This document shows, one piece after another, positions 1 to 12,310 of a DNA stretch of 64,000 nt. The position numbers and the translations under genes were made by a program. Numbering within the stretch: the stretch's first letter is position 1; the number at the start of each line of letters is the position of its first letter. The stretch covers positions 62,001 through 126,000 of the forward strand of contig NW_024104554.1 in assembly GCF_003945595.2 (NCBI RefSeq). The letters run 5' to 3'. This DNA is from Pipra filicauda. Taxonomy: Eukaryota; Chordata; Aves; Passeriformes; Pipridae. Below the pieces are notes generated by a model. It searched no databases. It worked only from the letters and a program-made list of their open reading frames with translations, and had not been told where the DNA came from.

Positions 1-3000
1 GACAAAAAACTTGAGTTTTGCTATAGAATGGTGTAATTGCTCTACCATGAATCTTTTACAATATTTTTCCTCTGTCAGCTTTTTTGCATAGAAGAGTAGA
101 ATGTTATTTAAAAAATAATAGTAATAATATTTTTTTAAAAAATCTAGCTTTTTTCATTATTCTTTACTTTCTGTGTGCAATCCTCTGACAAACGTATCCA
201 CTTGAGATGACTGTGATGACTCTTACCCAAACCTGTCATTGTTATTCCTGAAATGGCCAGAGGGGTCACTGGAAAGTAAAATGGAACTTAATTCTTGTCA
301 AAGAATCAATATGAAGAAGCTTTTTATGGTAGGTTCCTGTGAGAAAACTCTTTTTATCTGAACTACTTGCTGCTTTTCTGTATGCACAAGTATATTTATA
401 TTTTTCCTAATGTTATTATCTTTTATTGAAGAAAATTTTAGATAAAGCATACCTAAGAAATATGCTGTTAGAAATAGGATGACAAAACAATTATTGAGTA
501 GTACCATAGGTGTTTTAGACTATCATATGCTATCTTTTAATAACAATACACACATACAATAAAGTGGAAAATTACTAATACTGTGACTTATTGCCAGTCT
601 GTAGCAGAAAGGAAGTAGTTTTACTAATATTTAACAAAGGAAGTTTTAACCCAAGTTTCTCTGATTTAGTAATAAGTTCTCTTTGTTTCAGTGCTGCTAG
701 CCAATGTCTCTAGAGTTAAGCAATGTCTTATGCAAACATCTAGGAATGCAGATGCTCATAAAAGTCCATAACTGTGGATATAATGCAAATTCGAAATGAT
801 GTTGAGTTTTTAATTCCTGCTTAATCACATATAAGTGATGAAGTGTCAGTATTCCTGAGGTGCCCACATTACTTGTGAAAAGGGGGCAAGAGAAGAGGAA
901 AGTAAAAATACTGTCTTCTTTATTGAGTTATTCTGGAAAAGATCAGTAGTTTTTGAAATGTGAACCTCATTTTTAAGAAGTGTCTTGTGGTACATTACCG
1001 TAAACACTCTTGTGATGTGTAGAATAACTATGAGGAGTTCTTTGTGAGCAAATTACTAAATCATCATCCAGGTTGTTTCAATAAATCACTACAAGGCTTA
1101 TTAGTGTAATTTTTTAGAGTTCATCAAGGTGCATCTACTATAGCTGCATAAATACATGTGGCAATTTCACTACCAGTAATGGTCTTGGCAAACAACTGAA
1201 TTCTGACTGGGTGTATACAATTTGGCTAGATAATTAGATTTTTTTGCTTCTAATATAATTTTCCTAATTTACCTAATTTCTATTTTTTTCTTGCATTGAG
1301 TACCTTAAAAATTAAGAGTAGGGAATGGATTGTTTCATTGAAATAAAATTATATGCATCTAAAAGATTAGTTAGTTTATTTATATGTTATCAAAGTCAGT
1401 GGATTACCTTTTGCTGTGTATTGCTGCTACTCTGAGGTGAAATAGTCCAAAGTCCACCAAAATAGATGGTCAAATTCTTCCTTTTCCTTTCACTGACAGT
1501 GAGGCTAGGAACAGGTGAAAGGAATTTAACAAGGGTTTTGTTTCCTTTCCCCTCAAATAATGATGCTTTTATATATTGCTAAGCATATAGCAGGTCTGGC
1601 AGTAATATTCAGTATTCATATTAAATAATGTCAACCAACCTATTCAAAATAATATTCAATAATATTAAATGTCTATGTAATACATGATGATGTAAAAAGC
1701 AGAAAAATAGTTAAGTGAATTGAGGGTTTAAGCTCTGTGCAACCTTTCCATTATATAAAATGTGCCACTATTTATCAGCTGAAAGTTGATATGGGCTCTG
1801 AGGACAAGATTTTCAGAGGGTTTTTAATCCCTGTGTCTTGAGTTGCATTGTGTTAAGCTCTCAAAAACATCCCAAATGCTTAAGCACAGCTCTGGACTTT
1901 CTGACAGGTGAGAAACTTCAAAGGGTCTCAAGTTGTGCATCCAAAAGTACATCCAAAGTATATCCAAAAGTAAGACATTTAAAATCACAAGTCGTTGATT
2001 TTTTTTCTGAAAGATATTCAAGGCCTTTAGACTAGTGGACTAAAGTCAGATCAAATAATTTCTTAAAAAAAACCTCAGATAATTATGTAAATTGATTCAA
2101 ACATAATTAGTACCAATTCAAAGTGTATATTGATTTGTGCCATACTGATTTAGGTGGCTAGGTACATAAAGGAAGTAAATCCCTAATCTCTGTTTGAGAT
2201 TGGTATTTGTTCAATTGCTTGGAGACGTCTGCATCTCCAGGCTGAATTTGTTATTCGATATCAAGTGGCAAGTCTGCATGCATGATTCTCTTGTCAGTAT
2301 GAGTTAAGTTCCTAGGGACTAGGATCTGCAACCTGATTTTGAATATACAGATCAAATTTTGTGTAAATGTCCTGTGTCTGAAAGACCATGCAAGATAAGC
2401 AAGCTTGTCATTTATATATGAATGCACATACTTTATTTATGCTAATATCAATATTTCTATATGAATTACAAAATTCATTACCATACTTGATCATTATTAA
2501 ATTGATATTTAGGACTTGAATTCTAAGAATGTCTAGGTTGGAGATATCTGGCATTGTTTCACCAGTGAGAAATGTGTTTTTTCCTCAGAATGAAGCAAGC
2601 AAATATACTGAACTATGACACCATTAAACTTTGCAATATTCTCTAGCCTATAAATAGTTAAGGTTTATGTTTCAACCTGTAGGCATCATCTGCTCAATTC
2701 TAATGGGTCCAGTGATTTAGAAATGTAACCCTGAAAAATTTAACTTAAAGACTGACTTTCCAGTAGGAGACTTCTTTTGTTTTATAAACGATCCTATCAG
2801 TTACTGTGTGATAGAACCTGGCACTGCCAGAAAACCTGTTTATTTGCCTCTAGAAAGCATACAAATTCACATAGGCAATCTTAAATAAAAACATCCACAG
2901 CAGCACAGTATAAGCATATATGCAGCAACACATGATGTTTCTATAAACTATTGCTTTTGCCTCAAATCACTCCATCTTAGCTCACTTTCTACCAGTAGCA

Positions 3001-3874
3001 GTGGTGTTGTTGGCTGTAGTAGATCTGTACGCTGAAATCATAAACTATCATGCTGTATAGCTCCTTTTCTTCCTTGTTCAGTTTTTTTAAGCATCTTTCA
3101 GAATCCTTACTAACTAAACAGTGACTCTTGGGAATTGCTCCTTTCCATATCTGCAGGCCTCAAAAACTTATCTTTTCACGCTTGCTTTTGATTGTGAGTC
3201 TACTTTTTAATAGAGTTTGTGTGTTACACTAAAGATCTGAATATTGGTACTGCAGCTTTACTTCTGATCTTTCTTTTCGTTCTTCCAGCAGTTACACATT
3301 CACAGGAAGGTAGTAAATATGCCTTCTTGTTTGTGGGTGGTATCAGCATGCCTATGTATTTCTGATGGGGTATTGTCAGAATGCCAGATCTTTGCCCAGC
3401 TGTGGGTTGAATTGGCAATTTCTTAGAAGCCTGTGCGATATGAATAAAATGAAGTATATTACAGCTGTCCTCATCTTAATACAGAGGGATAATCAGCAGA
3501 ACTTGCAGCAGGTCCCAGCATGTGATATCTCTGATCAAGACTGAGTATCACATGCTGTGATGTGAGATAGGCTGCATCTTCTTATTAGTAATAAGCTTAG
3601 CTTCAAACTGAATAAACGACTATCTGATCTTACATTTACAAAAAGCAAAACAGGTAGTCAGGAGACTAGGATACTATTCTCCACAGAGTCACAGTCTTCT
3701 TGTCTAAGAAATCCTGTTAGATAGCATGTTAAGATTTACAACACTGAGATTTAGATGACCTATTCGAGATTTTACTGTCCTGACTTCTAGGTGCACAGGG
3801 CACCATTTCAGCAATAAAATACCAAAGTCTAAAACCAAAGTTTAAATGTCTCAGGCCAGACATCTGTAAATGGA
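1..3874. other. Non-coding AT-rich sequence
   Basis: No gene is supported here. The sequence is AT-rich and CpG-poor. The open frames are short (about 70 codons or fewer), low in complexity, and lack splice or promoter context. The only structure picked out is a small tandem repeat near 1.94 kb, listed separately. It could be intergenic or deep intronic; the sequence does not decide. Confidence 0.6.
1938..1972. repeat. Short tandem repeat, three 11-12 bp units
   Basis: Three adjacent copies of a unit close to CATCCAAAAGTA. The second copy lacks one A and the third starts with T. This is a local slippage-type duplication with no sign of function. Confidence 0.7.
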
Positions 3875-3938
3875 AGCAGCAAAACAGTGGCCATTTAAGC
3901 AAAGATGTTACCCTTACTCATCAGTTTCCTCCTCTACC
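3875..3938 (+). mobile_element. Possible MIR SINE 3' remnant
   Basis: The stretch ending at about 3938 resembles the 3' half of the ancient MIR SINE: a GCAA...TTA.CCT run followed by TCAGTTTCCTC.TCT, which matches the MIR motif TCAGTTTCCTCATCT. The tRNA-like head and the core could not be traced upstream, so this may be chance similarity. An A tract follows directly. Confidence 0.3.
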
Positions 3939-3957
3939 AAAAAAAAAAAAAAAAAAA
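3939..3957. repeat. A(19) homopolymer
   Basis: Nineteen consecutive A residues directly after the possible MIR remnant. There is no upstream coding body that would suggest a processed pseudogene. Confidence 0.9.
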
Positions 3958-6638
3958 GATGTTCTCTGCAAGAATGTGGTTAAATCACATTCCTCTATAT
4001 TTATTTTATTACTATCGCTAGTGCTGTGGAAAATTTGTAGCCATTTAAAACTTAAATGGCACCTACTAATAATGCTTACATGAAAGGTGTTGCTAATTTT
4101 TATTGCATTTTTATACCTGTTTTTGTCACTGGTTACATGTGTCAGGCAGATGATACAAGGAAACACAGAACAACAAAGAAGCAAAATGATTATCTCCTAT
4201 GAAAATACATACTTCAGCAATGTTGACGTGTGACTTTTTTCATACCAGAAGACCTAGAATCACAGAAAGGAAAAAACACAGGAGATGTAGGGTGACTGAC
4301 TATGACTTTAACAGACTGTTTAGAGAGTTTAGTCTCAAAACAGGAAACAACAGAAAATAATCTAAAGACATGTTAATAAGGGGTGCCATATCAGAAATGC
4401 AGGTAATCTATAAATAAACAATTTATTGTCTAAGTAGCTGTATTTTTCCTCAAAGACAGCAAAGTTTCTGACACTTCAACAGATGGAAACAATTTGATTA
4501 GCAACAGACATTCAGAGTCCTCGAATGAAAACAGGATTTGGCTGTTTATTATGTTTTCTAGAAATGATGTTCAGAGCAACGTAATTTGAAAGTATTTTGA
4601 AGTGACTTTTCCACAGTGGTCTTAGCTGATAGCATAGGACAGATGGTGCAACGCAGGCCAGCATACAAAGAGTTTACTTCTTTCACAACTTTATTAGCTA
4701 AGGGCTTTGAAAAGTAACTGTGATGCAGTCTTGTAGAACAGGTAAACAAAATGGGACAGGCTTTCTACCCCTAGTTAGGTACCACCTTTGAGCTGTTGTG
4801 GCAGGGGAGTGAGAAGGAAGGAGAACGAACGGAAAAATCTTCCTAGTCAGATGTTTCTTTAGCACCTGCTTCTATTGAGTTTCATGCTGGGTAAGCTAAT
4901 TGCCATGCCTACCATTGCCTGTCAACTTCCCTCAGGTGCTTGTGCAGAGAAAGGGGCAGGCCAACATCCAGTTTTTTGGTGTCAAAATCATGCTGACAAA
5001 CTGAGTCATCAGCTACTTGCTTTGTTAACACATTCTTGTGCAGCAGTTAAAGTAAAATCCTTACTGTAATACCTACTGTAAATAGCTGAAACAAAAGGAT
5101 ATGTTGCCAAGCTGATAAAGTGCTGCAACCCTAATTAGACAAATGAGTTGCTAGATTTCTGAAAGACATGATACATCATGAATAGGGATATATAAAATTA
5201 GGTTATATCTAATTTCTTTTTATTTCTATTTGCATTTTAATGAAGATTGAGCCTAATAAGACAAATGGCAGAGAGATTTCTGTATCAAAAATACCCTTGA
5301 ATTTTCTGTGTGTCAAGGATTAGATTTTCCATGATTTGGGGTACCTGAAGGAAGATAAGTACCTGAAAAAGTTTTAAAAAATGCAGTAGGCATTTATATA
5401 CCTTGGTCTTCCCCTTGAATCTACCAGGAATTTGAAAAATACTAGTCTGCTTGCATTCTCCTACTTCTAAATGCCTTCAGAAAATTAACCAGTGGGTGGG
5501 ATTTCTAGAAGTGTTGAATGAAGGCAACAGAATGCAGAATTGATGGGAAACATGATCTGGCTTTAACAATTCCAGTAACCAAATCCTCAGTGCATGAATA
5601 TTGTCAATTTTATGTAACACTGCATGCTGCTTGAGAAAAGACTGATTTTTTTTCTTTTTTTTTTTTTTTTAAATAGCAGTAATTTTAAATATCTTCCTTG
5701 TTTTTGGAATTCTTAGCACAACAGATCTGTGTAACAAACTACATTTTTTAAATGGCTCGAAAGAAAGCTCTACGAGCTCTCGAAAGATCTTTATTAAGAT
5801 GTATCATTTTGACTAAACCATGATTAATTTTTCTACTTATTGAGCATGCAGGGAACAGATGAATGTACTATATGGTGACTAGAACTTCACTGAAGGAATG
5901 GTAGCATAGATACATCACTAAACGTTACCATATGTCTAGGTACATTATGTGCATGTTCATTTGGACTCTGGCCCCCTGTACTTTTGGGAACATGCTTTTA
6001 GGAACATGCTTCTCTTTCCTGTTAGAGTTTTCTAACAACATGCTCATTGTACATATTAATAATCCTTTAAAAGCTCATTGTACCTTAATTAGGCTTAGAA
6101 ATATGATATTTTCTACTACAGGCTGCTTCTTTATATGGTCGGGCTACCTATGCTGTAATGAATTTGTATCAGATATCCCATTTGGTTGATCTGATAAAAC
6201 TTACCCATACACTGTTAAAAAGTCATTTGAGTACTGAGCATGTTACAGACAAGTGATGCCATTTGGTGTCAGCTTCTCAGATATTAAATGACTTTAAAGG
6301 AAAGTGGACTACAATAGGCTGGACTTCACTAGAAAAAGACAAAGAAACAGATTTACAGGCATTCTGTAGTCACTACCGACAATTAGCAAAAGAACAATAA
6401 TTTTTGACAGTAATTAAAAAATTTAGAAGAGATCTATACTGAAAAATCTGAGTATCTCCAGTACTTCTCTTGCTCTCATTTTGCAGATGCTAATTTAATT
6501 CCCATTACTCCCGCAGCATTAGGTATTTTCCTGGCAGAGCTGTTGGCTAGCCTCTTCTCCAAGCACAGAGTTTGCTTATTGTTAAAATGCAAACCAAAAC
6601 AGAAAATAAAAAATGTTCTACACCTGATCTTCTAACAG
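3958..6638. other. Non-coding AT-rich sequence
   Basis: No gene or RNA is recognised. Apart from a T tract near 5.65 kb and a short duplicated CTCGAAAGA motif near 5.76-5.79 kb, nothing stands out. The frames at 4558-4749, 4875-5069 and 5932-6189 have no recognisable protein features. Confidence 0.6.
5646..5670. repeat. T-rich homopolymer tract
   Basis: A run of T interrupted by a single C. Simple repeat only. Confidence 0.85.
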
Positions 6639-7376
6639 AGAATCATAGAATCATTGAGGTTGGAAAAGACCTCAAGATCATCGAGTCCAACCATTAACTT
6701 GCCACCACTGTGTTCACCACTAAACCATATCCCCACATGCCACATCCACATGCCTCTTGAAGACTTCCAGGGATGGTGACTCAACCCCTTTCCTGGGCAG
6801 CCTGTTCCAACACCTAACCACCATTTCAGTGAAGAAATTCTTCCTAATATCTAATCTAGACTCCCCTGATGCAACTTGTGGCCATTTCCTCTTGTGCTGT
6901 TGCTTGTTACCTGGGAAAAGAGACCAACCCCCACCTTGCAACTGCTTTCAGGTAGTTGTAGAGGTCTCCCGTGAGCCTCCTTTTCTCCAGGTTAAACAAC
7001 CCCAACTCCCTCAGCCACTTCTCACAAGACTTGTGCTCCAGATCCTTCACCAGCTCCATCGTCCTTCTCTGGACAAGCTTCAGCACCTCAGTGTCTTTCC
7101 TGTAGTGAGGGGCCCAAAACTGAACACAGGATTTGAGGTGTGGACTCACCAGTGCCAAGTACAAAGGGACAATCACTGCCCTGGTCCTGCTGGCCACACT
7201 ACTCTTGACACAAGCTAGGATGCCATTGGCTTTTTTGGCCACCTGGGCACACTGCTGGCTCGTGTTCAGCCAGCTGTTCAACCACCCCCCCGCAGGTCCT
7301 TTTCCACCAGGCAGTTTACCAGCCACTCTGCCTCCAGCCTGTAGCACCACACGGGATTGTTGTGACCCAAGTGCAA
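6639..7376 (-). mobile_element. CR1 LINE, 5'-truncated 3' end
   Basis: This is a chicken-repeat-1 (CR1) non-LTR retroposon lying in reverse orientation. Its 3' terminus is at the left edge, where the plus strand reads AGAATCATAGAATCATTGAGG, the complement of the ATTCTATG-type tail that replaces poly(A) in CR1. Next come the conserved 3' block, with CCAGGGATGG and TTCTTCCTAATATCTAATCTA, and the C-terminal part of ORF2 up to about 7376, where similarity stops abruptly. Severe 5' truncation and absence of target duplications are normal for CR1. Divergence from the remembered family pattern seems modest, so this is the younger of the two copies. The subfamily cannot be assigned by eye. Confidence 0.96.
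6720..7376 (-). pseudogene. CR1 ORF2 C-terminal remnant (broken)
   Basis: The minus strand encodes the end of CR1 ORF2, the endonuclease-reverse transcriptase polyprotein, downstream of the RT domain. Recognisable blocks are [15 protein letters not shown], then [20 protein letters not shown], then [18 protein letters not shown] at about 7275-6950, and finally [20 protein letters not shown] in a different frame at about 6870-6810. The frame change, together with an apparent loss of a few codons just before YNYLK, shows that the copy is dead. The endonuclease domain and the catalytic RT motifs are absent because of truncation. It has no cellular role; it is annotated because it is the only recognisable protein similarity in the window. 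Confidence 0.93.
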
Positions 7377-9250
7377 AATAGCTAATCCACTGTGATGTAA
7401 ATTAAAAAGTGGGAGCTGATCCTCAACAGAAGTTCTTAATGTAAATATAACTTAAGACATTAAACCTTATAATGATTTAGCAAAAAAGATTTGACAAAGG
7501 ATCTGTCTCCATGATCAAAAGTAGTTAATTGAAGTGCTTCAATAAATGCTACTTAAATCTTACTATGCTTATAAATTCTGAAACATTAAGATTATCCTGT
7601 ATGCAAATCTAACTTGTAGTTATGCCAACTTATAGTATCCTAATCAAAATAAACCACAAGTGGCATTTATCTAATTAGAGCTTCTGGATTGACTCACCTG
7701 TAGAGCAGAATTTTCATATTTTTCAGGAAGGCGGAAGGATTACAAATATAAATTAATTATCTTCTTCTTTCTGTTCCGCATAGCAGGCATTCAGTCAGTG
7801 AGATACAATAGCATACTTCCTGTAGCTCTTCGACATAGTTGTGATGCTTACTGACTTCCTAAAGCATAACTGGGTCTGCTTAGCGAATGACGAAATTAAC
7901 TTCTGAACAAATCTTCCCAAAGCAGCAGTTTTTAAAAAATAGATATTCTCAGGATGCAGTTTAACACAGTTAGAAATCACATTGTAGGATTAATATGACA
8001 ATAATCAATGTAAATGGCCAGTTGTTTTGTAATAAATAGGTTTCTTGCAGTAAATTATTTTTCTTATGCTCCTAAGTTAATTAGAACATAGGGTATGGAT
8101 GTATCTGGTTTTAATTCTGTTCAATATTTATTGGTTAATTATACTACTGAAGTGTTATTATTTTATCTTCTTTTGTTTGGGTGTTTTGAGAATGATTTGT
8201 TTTTGTTTATTCCACCTCTTGCATTGCATAACATTGCTAATGTGCTTCCCCTGTCAGTAGGGCTCCTCATTCTGCATTTGCAGAGGTCATGCAGTGTAGC
8301 TGCAAAGGTGAAATCTCTCCTTATTTTGCTGATGGTATTGACTTGCATTTTAAATCAATTTACCTTTTAGTGACACAGCAGTTTTTTAGCAGATCTTACA
8401 AAAAACCCACCACCCTCCCCCCCCAAAAGAAACAACAGAGAAAGAAGGAAAATGTCTTACACATACATTAAGAACATTTGTCAGCTGTCTACATGAACTT
8501 CTGCATTAACTCAAACCATAAGACCTATGCACAAATTTACTAAACCAGCTTATAAAACCCGATGCTGTTATTGTAATACTTCAGCATTAATATTGGAGCA
8601 AATTCTCACTGGAGTAATGCTGTTCTGGCTCAACTGAGCTATGCACATCACTCCGGAAGGTAATACCCAGTTGTTCAGCCTCCTGAGAGACAACTAAGTA
8701 GATGGTTTAGTAAACCTGATATAATCAAAACAAAAGATGTTTTAAGTCAGCCAAATGCAGAATTACTTATCAGAAGCAAGGAAAGAAAATTATAGTTACT
8801 GAATGGAGAACTGACAGTCAGTTACTTTCTGTCTCGGGTTCTAGTTTTTTTATATGCCTTTTCTAAGACTAGGTGCAGTCAGAGTAGGGACAGCTCCTTT
8901 CTTTGTGGAGCTACTGAGCACAATCAGGGAAAGGAACTTCTAGGGTTGGAGAGGTGCAAGGGAACCTGCCTGGAGCTGGGAGACTGCAGGCTCCAAGGAA
9001 GCATGAGAAACTGTGGTGAGGGACAAAGAGCAGATATCAGGTCACCAAGATGATGAAAGAAATTTCCTGCAACCATAGAGAAGTGCAAATGCAAATTGGA
9101 AGATCAATGATTTGAGTAAAGGGTGCCAGGATAAGTCTGCAAAGGAGCAGAGCAGGATAGCGGTTTATAAACTCCCTTAATGGTTATTCTACTTTGAGTT
9201 TCCTATGCTCACAAAAATTTGGGAATCTGGTCTATCTAATTTTAAAGCCT

Positions 9251-9316
9251 GTTTTTTTGTGGTTTTGTTTGTTTGGTTTTTTTTGTTTTGTTTTGTTTTC
9301 TTGGTTTTTTTTTTAG
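9251..9316. repeat. T-rich (TTTTG)n-like tract
   Basis: An imperfect array of TTTTG and TTTG units flanked by T runs. It could be a degenerate retroposon tail, but no body is recognisable on either side. Confidence 0.8.
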
Positions 9317-11025
9317 TTTAAAAGCCTTTTGATCTTCTTTGGGAAGTTCACTGTAGGAAAAGGTTTAGTAAGATCCACTTTATGGCTTTTTCTACTCCTA
9401 GATCCCATTGAATAGACAGTTAACTGAAAAGCAGTGACTGAAATCTGGTGCAAAGAGTAGCAAGTTCCTGGTACACAAGTGCCATTGACTACAACTAAAG
9501 GGTTGATTTGCTCAGGGGTAACAAATTGGAATAGGGAAATAATTTCCCTACGTGTGGTATTTAAAAGGAATTGTACTGGAATAATAAATATACTTTGAAT
9601 ATTCATTAAAAATAGTATAAAATTGGTAGAATTTAATAGAAAATAACAATAAAACTTTTCTGAAGAAAATGTCCATGTGACAGACTCAATAACCTCTGCC
9701 CATGTATTATCATAAAGAGTTAATTATGTCTTCCATGGCATCATATGCCACACTAGATGACTCTTTATTCTAGAAGAGAAAGGTATAATGTCTGAAAGCT
9801 GAAGCCAAGAAAAATAAATTAAAAACTAGGACCACATTTTTAAGTCTATGGTGATTAATCGCGGGAACAAACTACTTAGAGAATTATTTGAGTCCCCATT
9901 TGCTATATTTCAGATCAAAAGTAGTGTCTAAAAAATATAATTTAGGAAACCCAAGATGTTAAACAATAGCGGAACTCATACTATTTGATTTATGAAGGAA
10001 AAAAAAGTTAAATGAAGTAAAGTATAATACTAGTACATAGCAGGACAGACTATAGGACCTCGTGGTGCAGACTACTTCCCAAATTTAGAATCTTTAGGAG
10101 TCCAATTACTATAAAACACAAAATACTGCCCTTGCTACCCAGATTTTCTTGGAGGCTCTGTAGAGGCTCCAAGGTCAGGAGTATGCAAAAAAGGTCTTTT
10201 CATGTTAACTTATAGTTTACAGACATACATTCAGTATCTTCACATGAAAGAAAGAAGCTTTGTATCACTATTAATACATGTTTTCCTGTAAATGCAAACC
10301 CTCTGTATAGGCTTCCAGCAAAGCAGGAAATGGAAAGATCTGAACTGCAGCAGTAGCCAAGTTAGTGGTCCTTCCCATGGTCTCCTTTCGTGAAGAAAAA
10401 AATCACATCATGCACAAGAAGAAATGGAAGAAATTGTTCTAAACTGCATGGGGATTGGCATCCATATATGTTGCTCCTGTATGTTTGATTATCAGAGAAC
10501 GGAGATTTCCCAGGAATCTCCACAGAGCAGTGAGACCTGTGGTGATGTATATATTGCACAGAAATTATTCTTTACTGATAGCTTCCTGTGTTACAACTTA
10601 CACTGAATAAGTATGTAAACAAAACTGCTGAATCAATACTACAGGTAGAGAACATCAGTGGTTTTATTTTGTCTTTCTTTTTACTTGTGATTAACAAGAA
10701 CTTAAATATTCCTTTGTTTCACTTTACATTTGACTCTGTATGGGATAGATCTTATATTAAAATGAAACATTTCAAGAAGACTTGAAAATAGAATACATCA
10801 CAAAGCTTGTAGATCGATTAATTCAAATAGCTGGAATTTGAAATCTCCACTTAAGAATCTTCCAGAGATTTTAGGGAAATGAACATAAAACCTCTGATTT
10901 GCTTTGAAGTTTCACTAGCAAAATTACATTTCCAAGTCTTTACGAATTTATTTTAGTTCAAACTTGGAAAAAGGACAATTAATATTCTTAATGTTTTCTG
11001 TGCTGAGTGGGATTCTTCAGAAAAT

Positions 11026-11052
11026 TTTCACATTTAACTATTAAATGTGAAA
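11026..11052. repeat. Perfect 12-bp inverted repeat, 3-nt loop
   Basis: TTTCACATTTAA, then CTA, then TTAAATGTGAAA. The two 12-base arms are fully complementary. Nothing coding lies next to it. It could be a cruciform-prone site, a palindromic factor site or chance. Confidence 0.9.
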
Positions 11053-12021
11053 TAGCCTGTTTTCACACCAGTGCACTTGAAAAGGTAGGAATACTGGTTA
11101 ATACACCTGTGCTGCTTTCCGAGTATCTTATAGGATCATTTATCACTTAACAACTTGCATGACACTGGGCAGAGATACTGAAAAAAGCTTTTCTCCTAGA
11201 CTGAAAGGTCTCATCTTACAAGCTGTCCAAACACAGAACTTCAAAGACAGAATGAAAATGTTGTGTGAAGAATGATGACAGCATCAGTTCATAAAATTTA
11301 AAAAACCCTCATGCTGCAAATCTTAGTCATGTAGTGTCTCAGAGCATTCCAATAGCGAGTAAAAGTAATTTTTGAAGAAAATGAAAGCTAAGGATTCTGT
11401 TTAAACAGTAAGACTGGGCAAGGGGACATGGATAACTGTTCAGCTTTCTATTTTTCAAAGCGGTGATATCGTAAGAGAAGAGTCTGAATGTGGAGATAAG
11501 AAAATGAGCATCTGTTGTTATGAGAAATGTCAGACCCAGAAGTTTAAAATATCTGATTTACCTAGATTTTTCTCCTTCCCTTTTGAAGAAAAAAAAAAAA
11601 AAGAAAAGATAATAACTATTGCCTGTACTAGTAGTTCTAAGATTTCAAATTTTATAGACTGTCTGCCCTCAGGGCTTGAGGAGTCTTTGTGTTAAGAATC
11701 CACCTGATAATAACGTTTCACTGGGAATATAATAATTCTCTTTTGCTAGAGGCAACTGGCAAAGAAACTTCCTAAGTCAACTAAAAGACTCTTTTTTATT
11801 AGGTGGAATTTACTTCTAGTTCTTCATCTTTCACTTTCTGCCTTCTCTTAGCAGCTGGAACTGAAAAGGAATATGTGCATGAAAGCTCACAATAAAATAT
11901 GCCAAATCTTTCTCCACTTTGAGATTCTATTCTACTAAAAGATTCCTTTTCCATAATTTTCAGCAACTATGAAAATCAAAAGGAGAGCAGAGGTTATGTG
12001 GTTATTCAGCTCAACTAGGAC

Positions 12022-12260
12022 AGAATAATCATAGAATAATTTGATTTGGAAAGGATCTTTAAGGGTCATCTAATCCAACCCCCCCTGCAATGAGCAGGGA
12101 CATCTTCAACTACATCAGATTTCTCAGAGCCAAATCCAACCTGACTTTGAATGTTTCCAGGGATGGAGCATTTACCACCTTTCTGGGAAACCTGTGCCAC
12201 TGCTTCACCACCCTCATTGTAAAAAATTTCTTCCTTATATCTAGTCTGAATATACTCTGA
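12022..12260 (-). mobile_element. CR1 LINE 3' end, older copy
   Basis: A second CR1 3' fragment in reverse orientation. The left edge carries the ATTCTATG-like tail (AGAATAATCATAGAATAATTT). This is followed by the GG.AAGGATC.TT..GGTCATCTAATCCAACC block, a C-rich run, CCAGGGATGGAGCATT, and TTCTTCCTTATATCTAGTCTG near 12230-12250. All of these are landmarks of bird CR1 3' regions. It differs more from the usual pattern than the 6.6-kb copy, so it is probably older. No ORF2 sequence remains. Its distal edge merges into a T tract. Confidence 0.92.
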
Positions 12261-12283
12261 TTTTTCTTTTTTTTTTTTTTTTT
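12261..12283. repeat. T tract at CR1 inversion junction
   Basis: An almost pure T run that separates two pieces of the same CR1 segment lying in opposite orientations. Confidence 0.85.
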
Positions 12284-12310
12284 AACTGAAAGAGAGTAGT
12301 TTTAGATTAG
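12284..12310 (+). mobile_element. Short CR1 piece in opposite orientation
   Basis: The plus strand reads AACTGAAAGAGAGTAG, then TTTTAGATTAG. This closely follows the CR1 sense sequence that lies just upstream of the conserved TTCTTCC block (CTGAAAGAGGGTAG, then ATTTAGATTAG). The neighbouring fragment runs on the minus strand and covers the same segment, so the two together form a small head-to-head arrangement. Only about 27 bp are recognisable, so the call rests on a short match. Confidence 0.6.

Larger units (their letters stand above)
7377..12021. other. Non-coding AT-rich sequence
   Basis: No gene is supported. The stretch holds a long T/G-rich simple tract near 9.25 kb, a perfect short hairpin near 11.03 kb, an A tract near 11.59 kb, and a slightly GC-richer patch around 8.9-9.0 kb without coding features. 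Small frames at 8095-8370 and 9313-9606 show no domain. Confidence 0.6.

Noticed and set aside
3939..3957. A tract as the tail of a processed pseudogene
   Set aside because: No coding-like body upstream and no flanking target duplication.
6757..7381. Plus-strand frames of 153 and 82 codons across the CR1 copy
   Set aside because: They are antisense shadows of the CR1 ORF2 remnant.
8595..8675. Possible ancient L3/CR1-like 3' end
   Set aside because: Only scattered similarity (CTCAACTGAGCTATGC); too weak to separate from chance.
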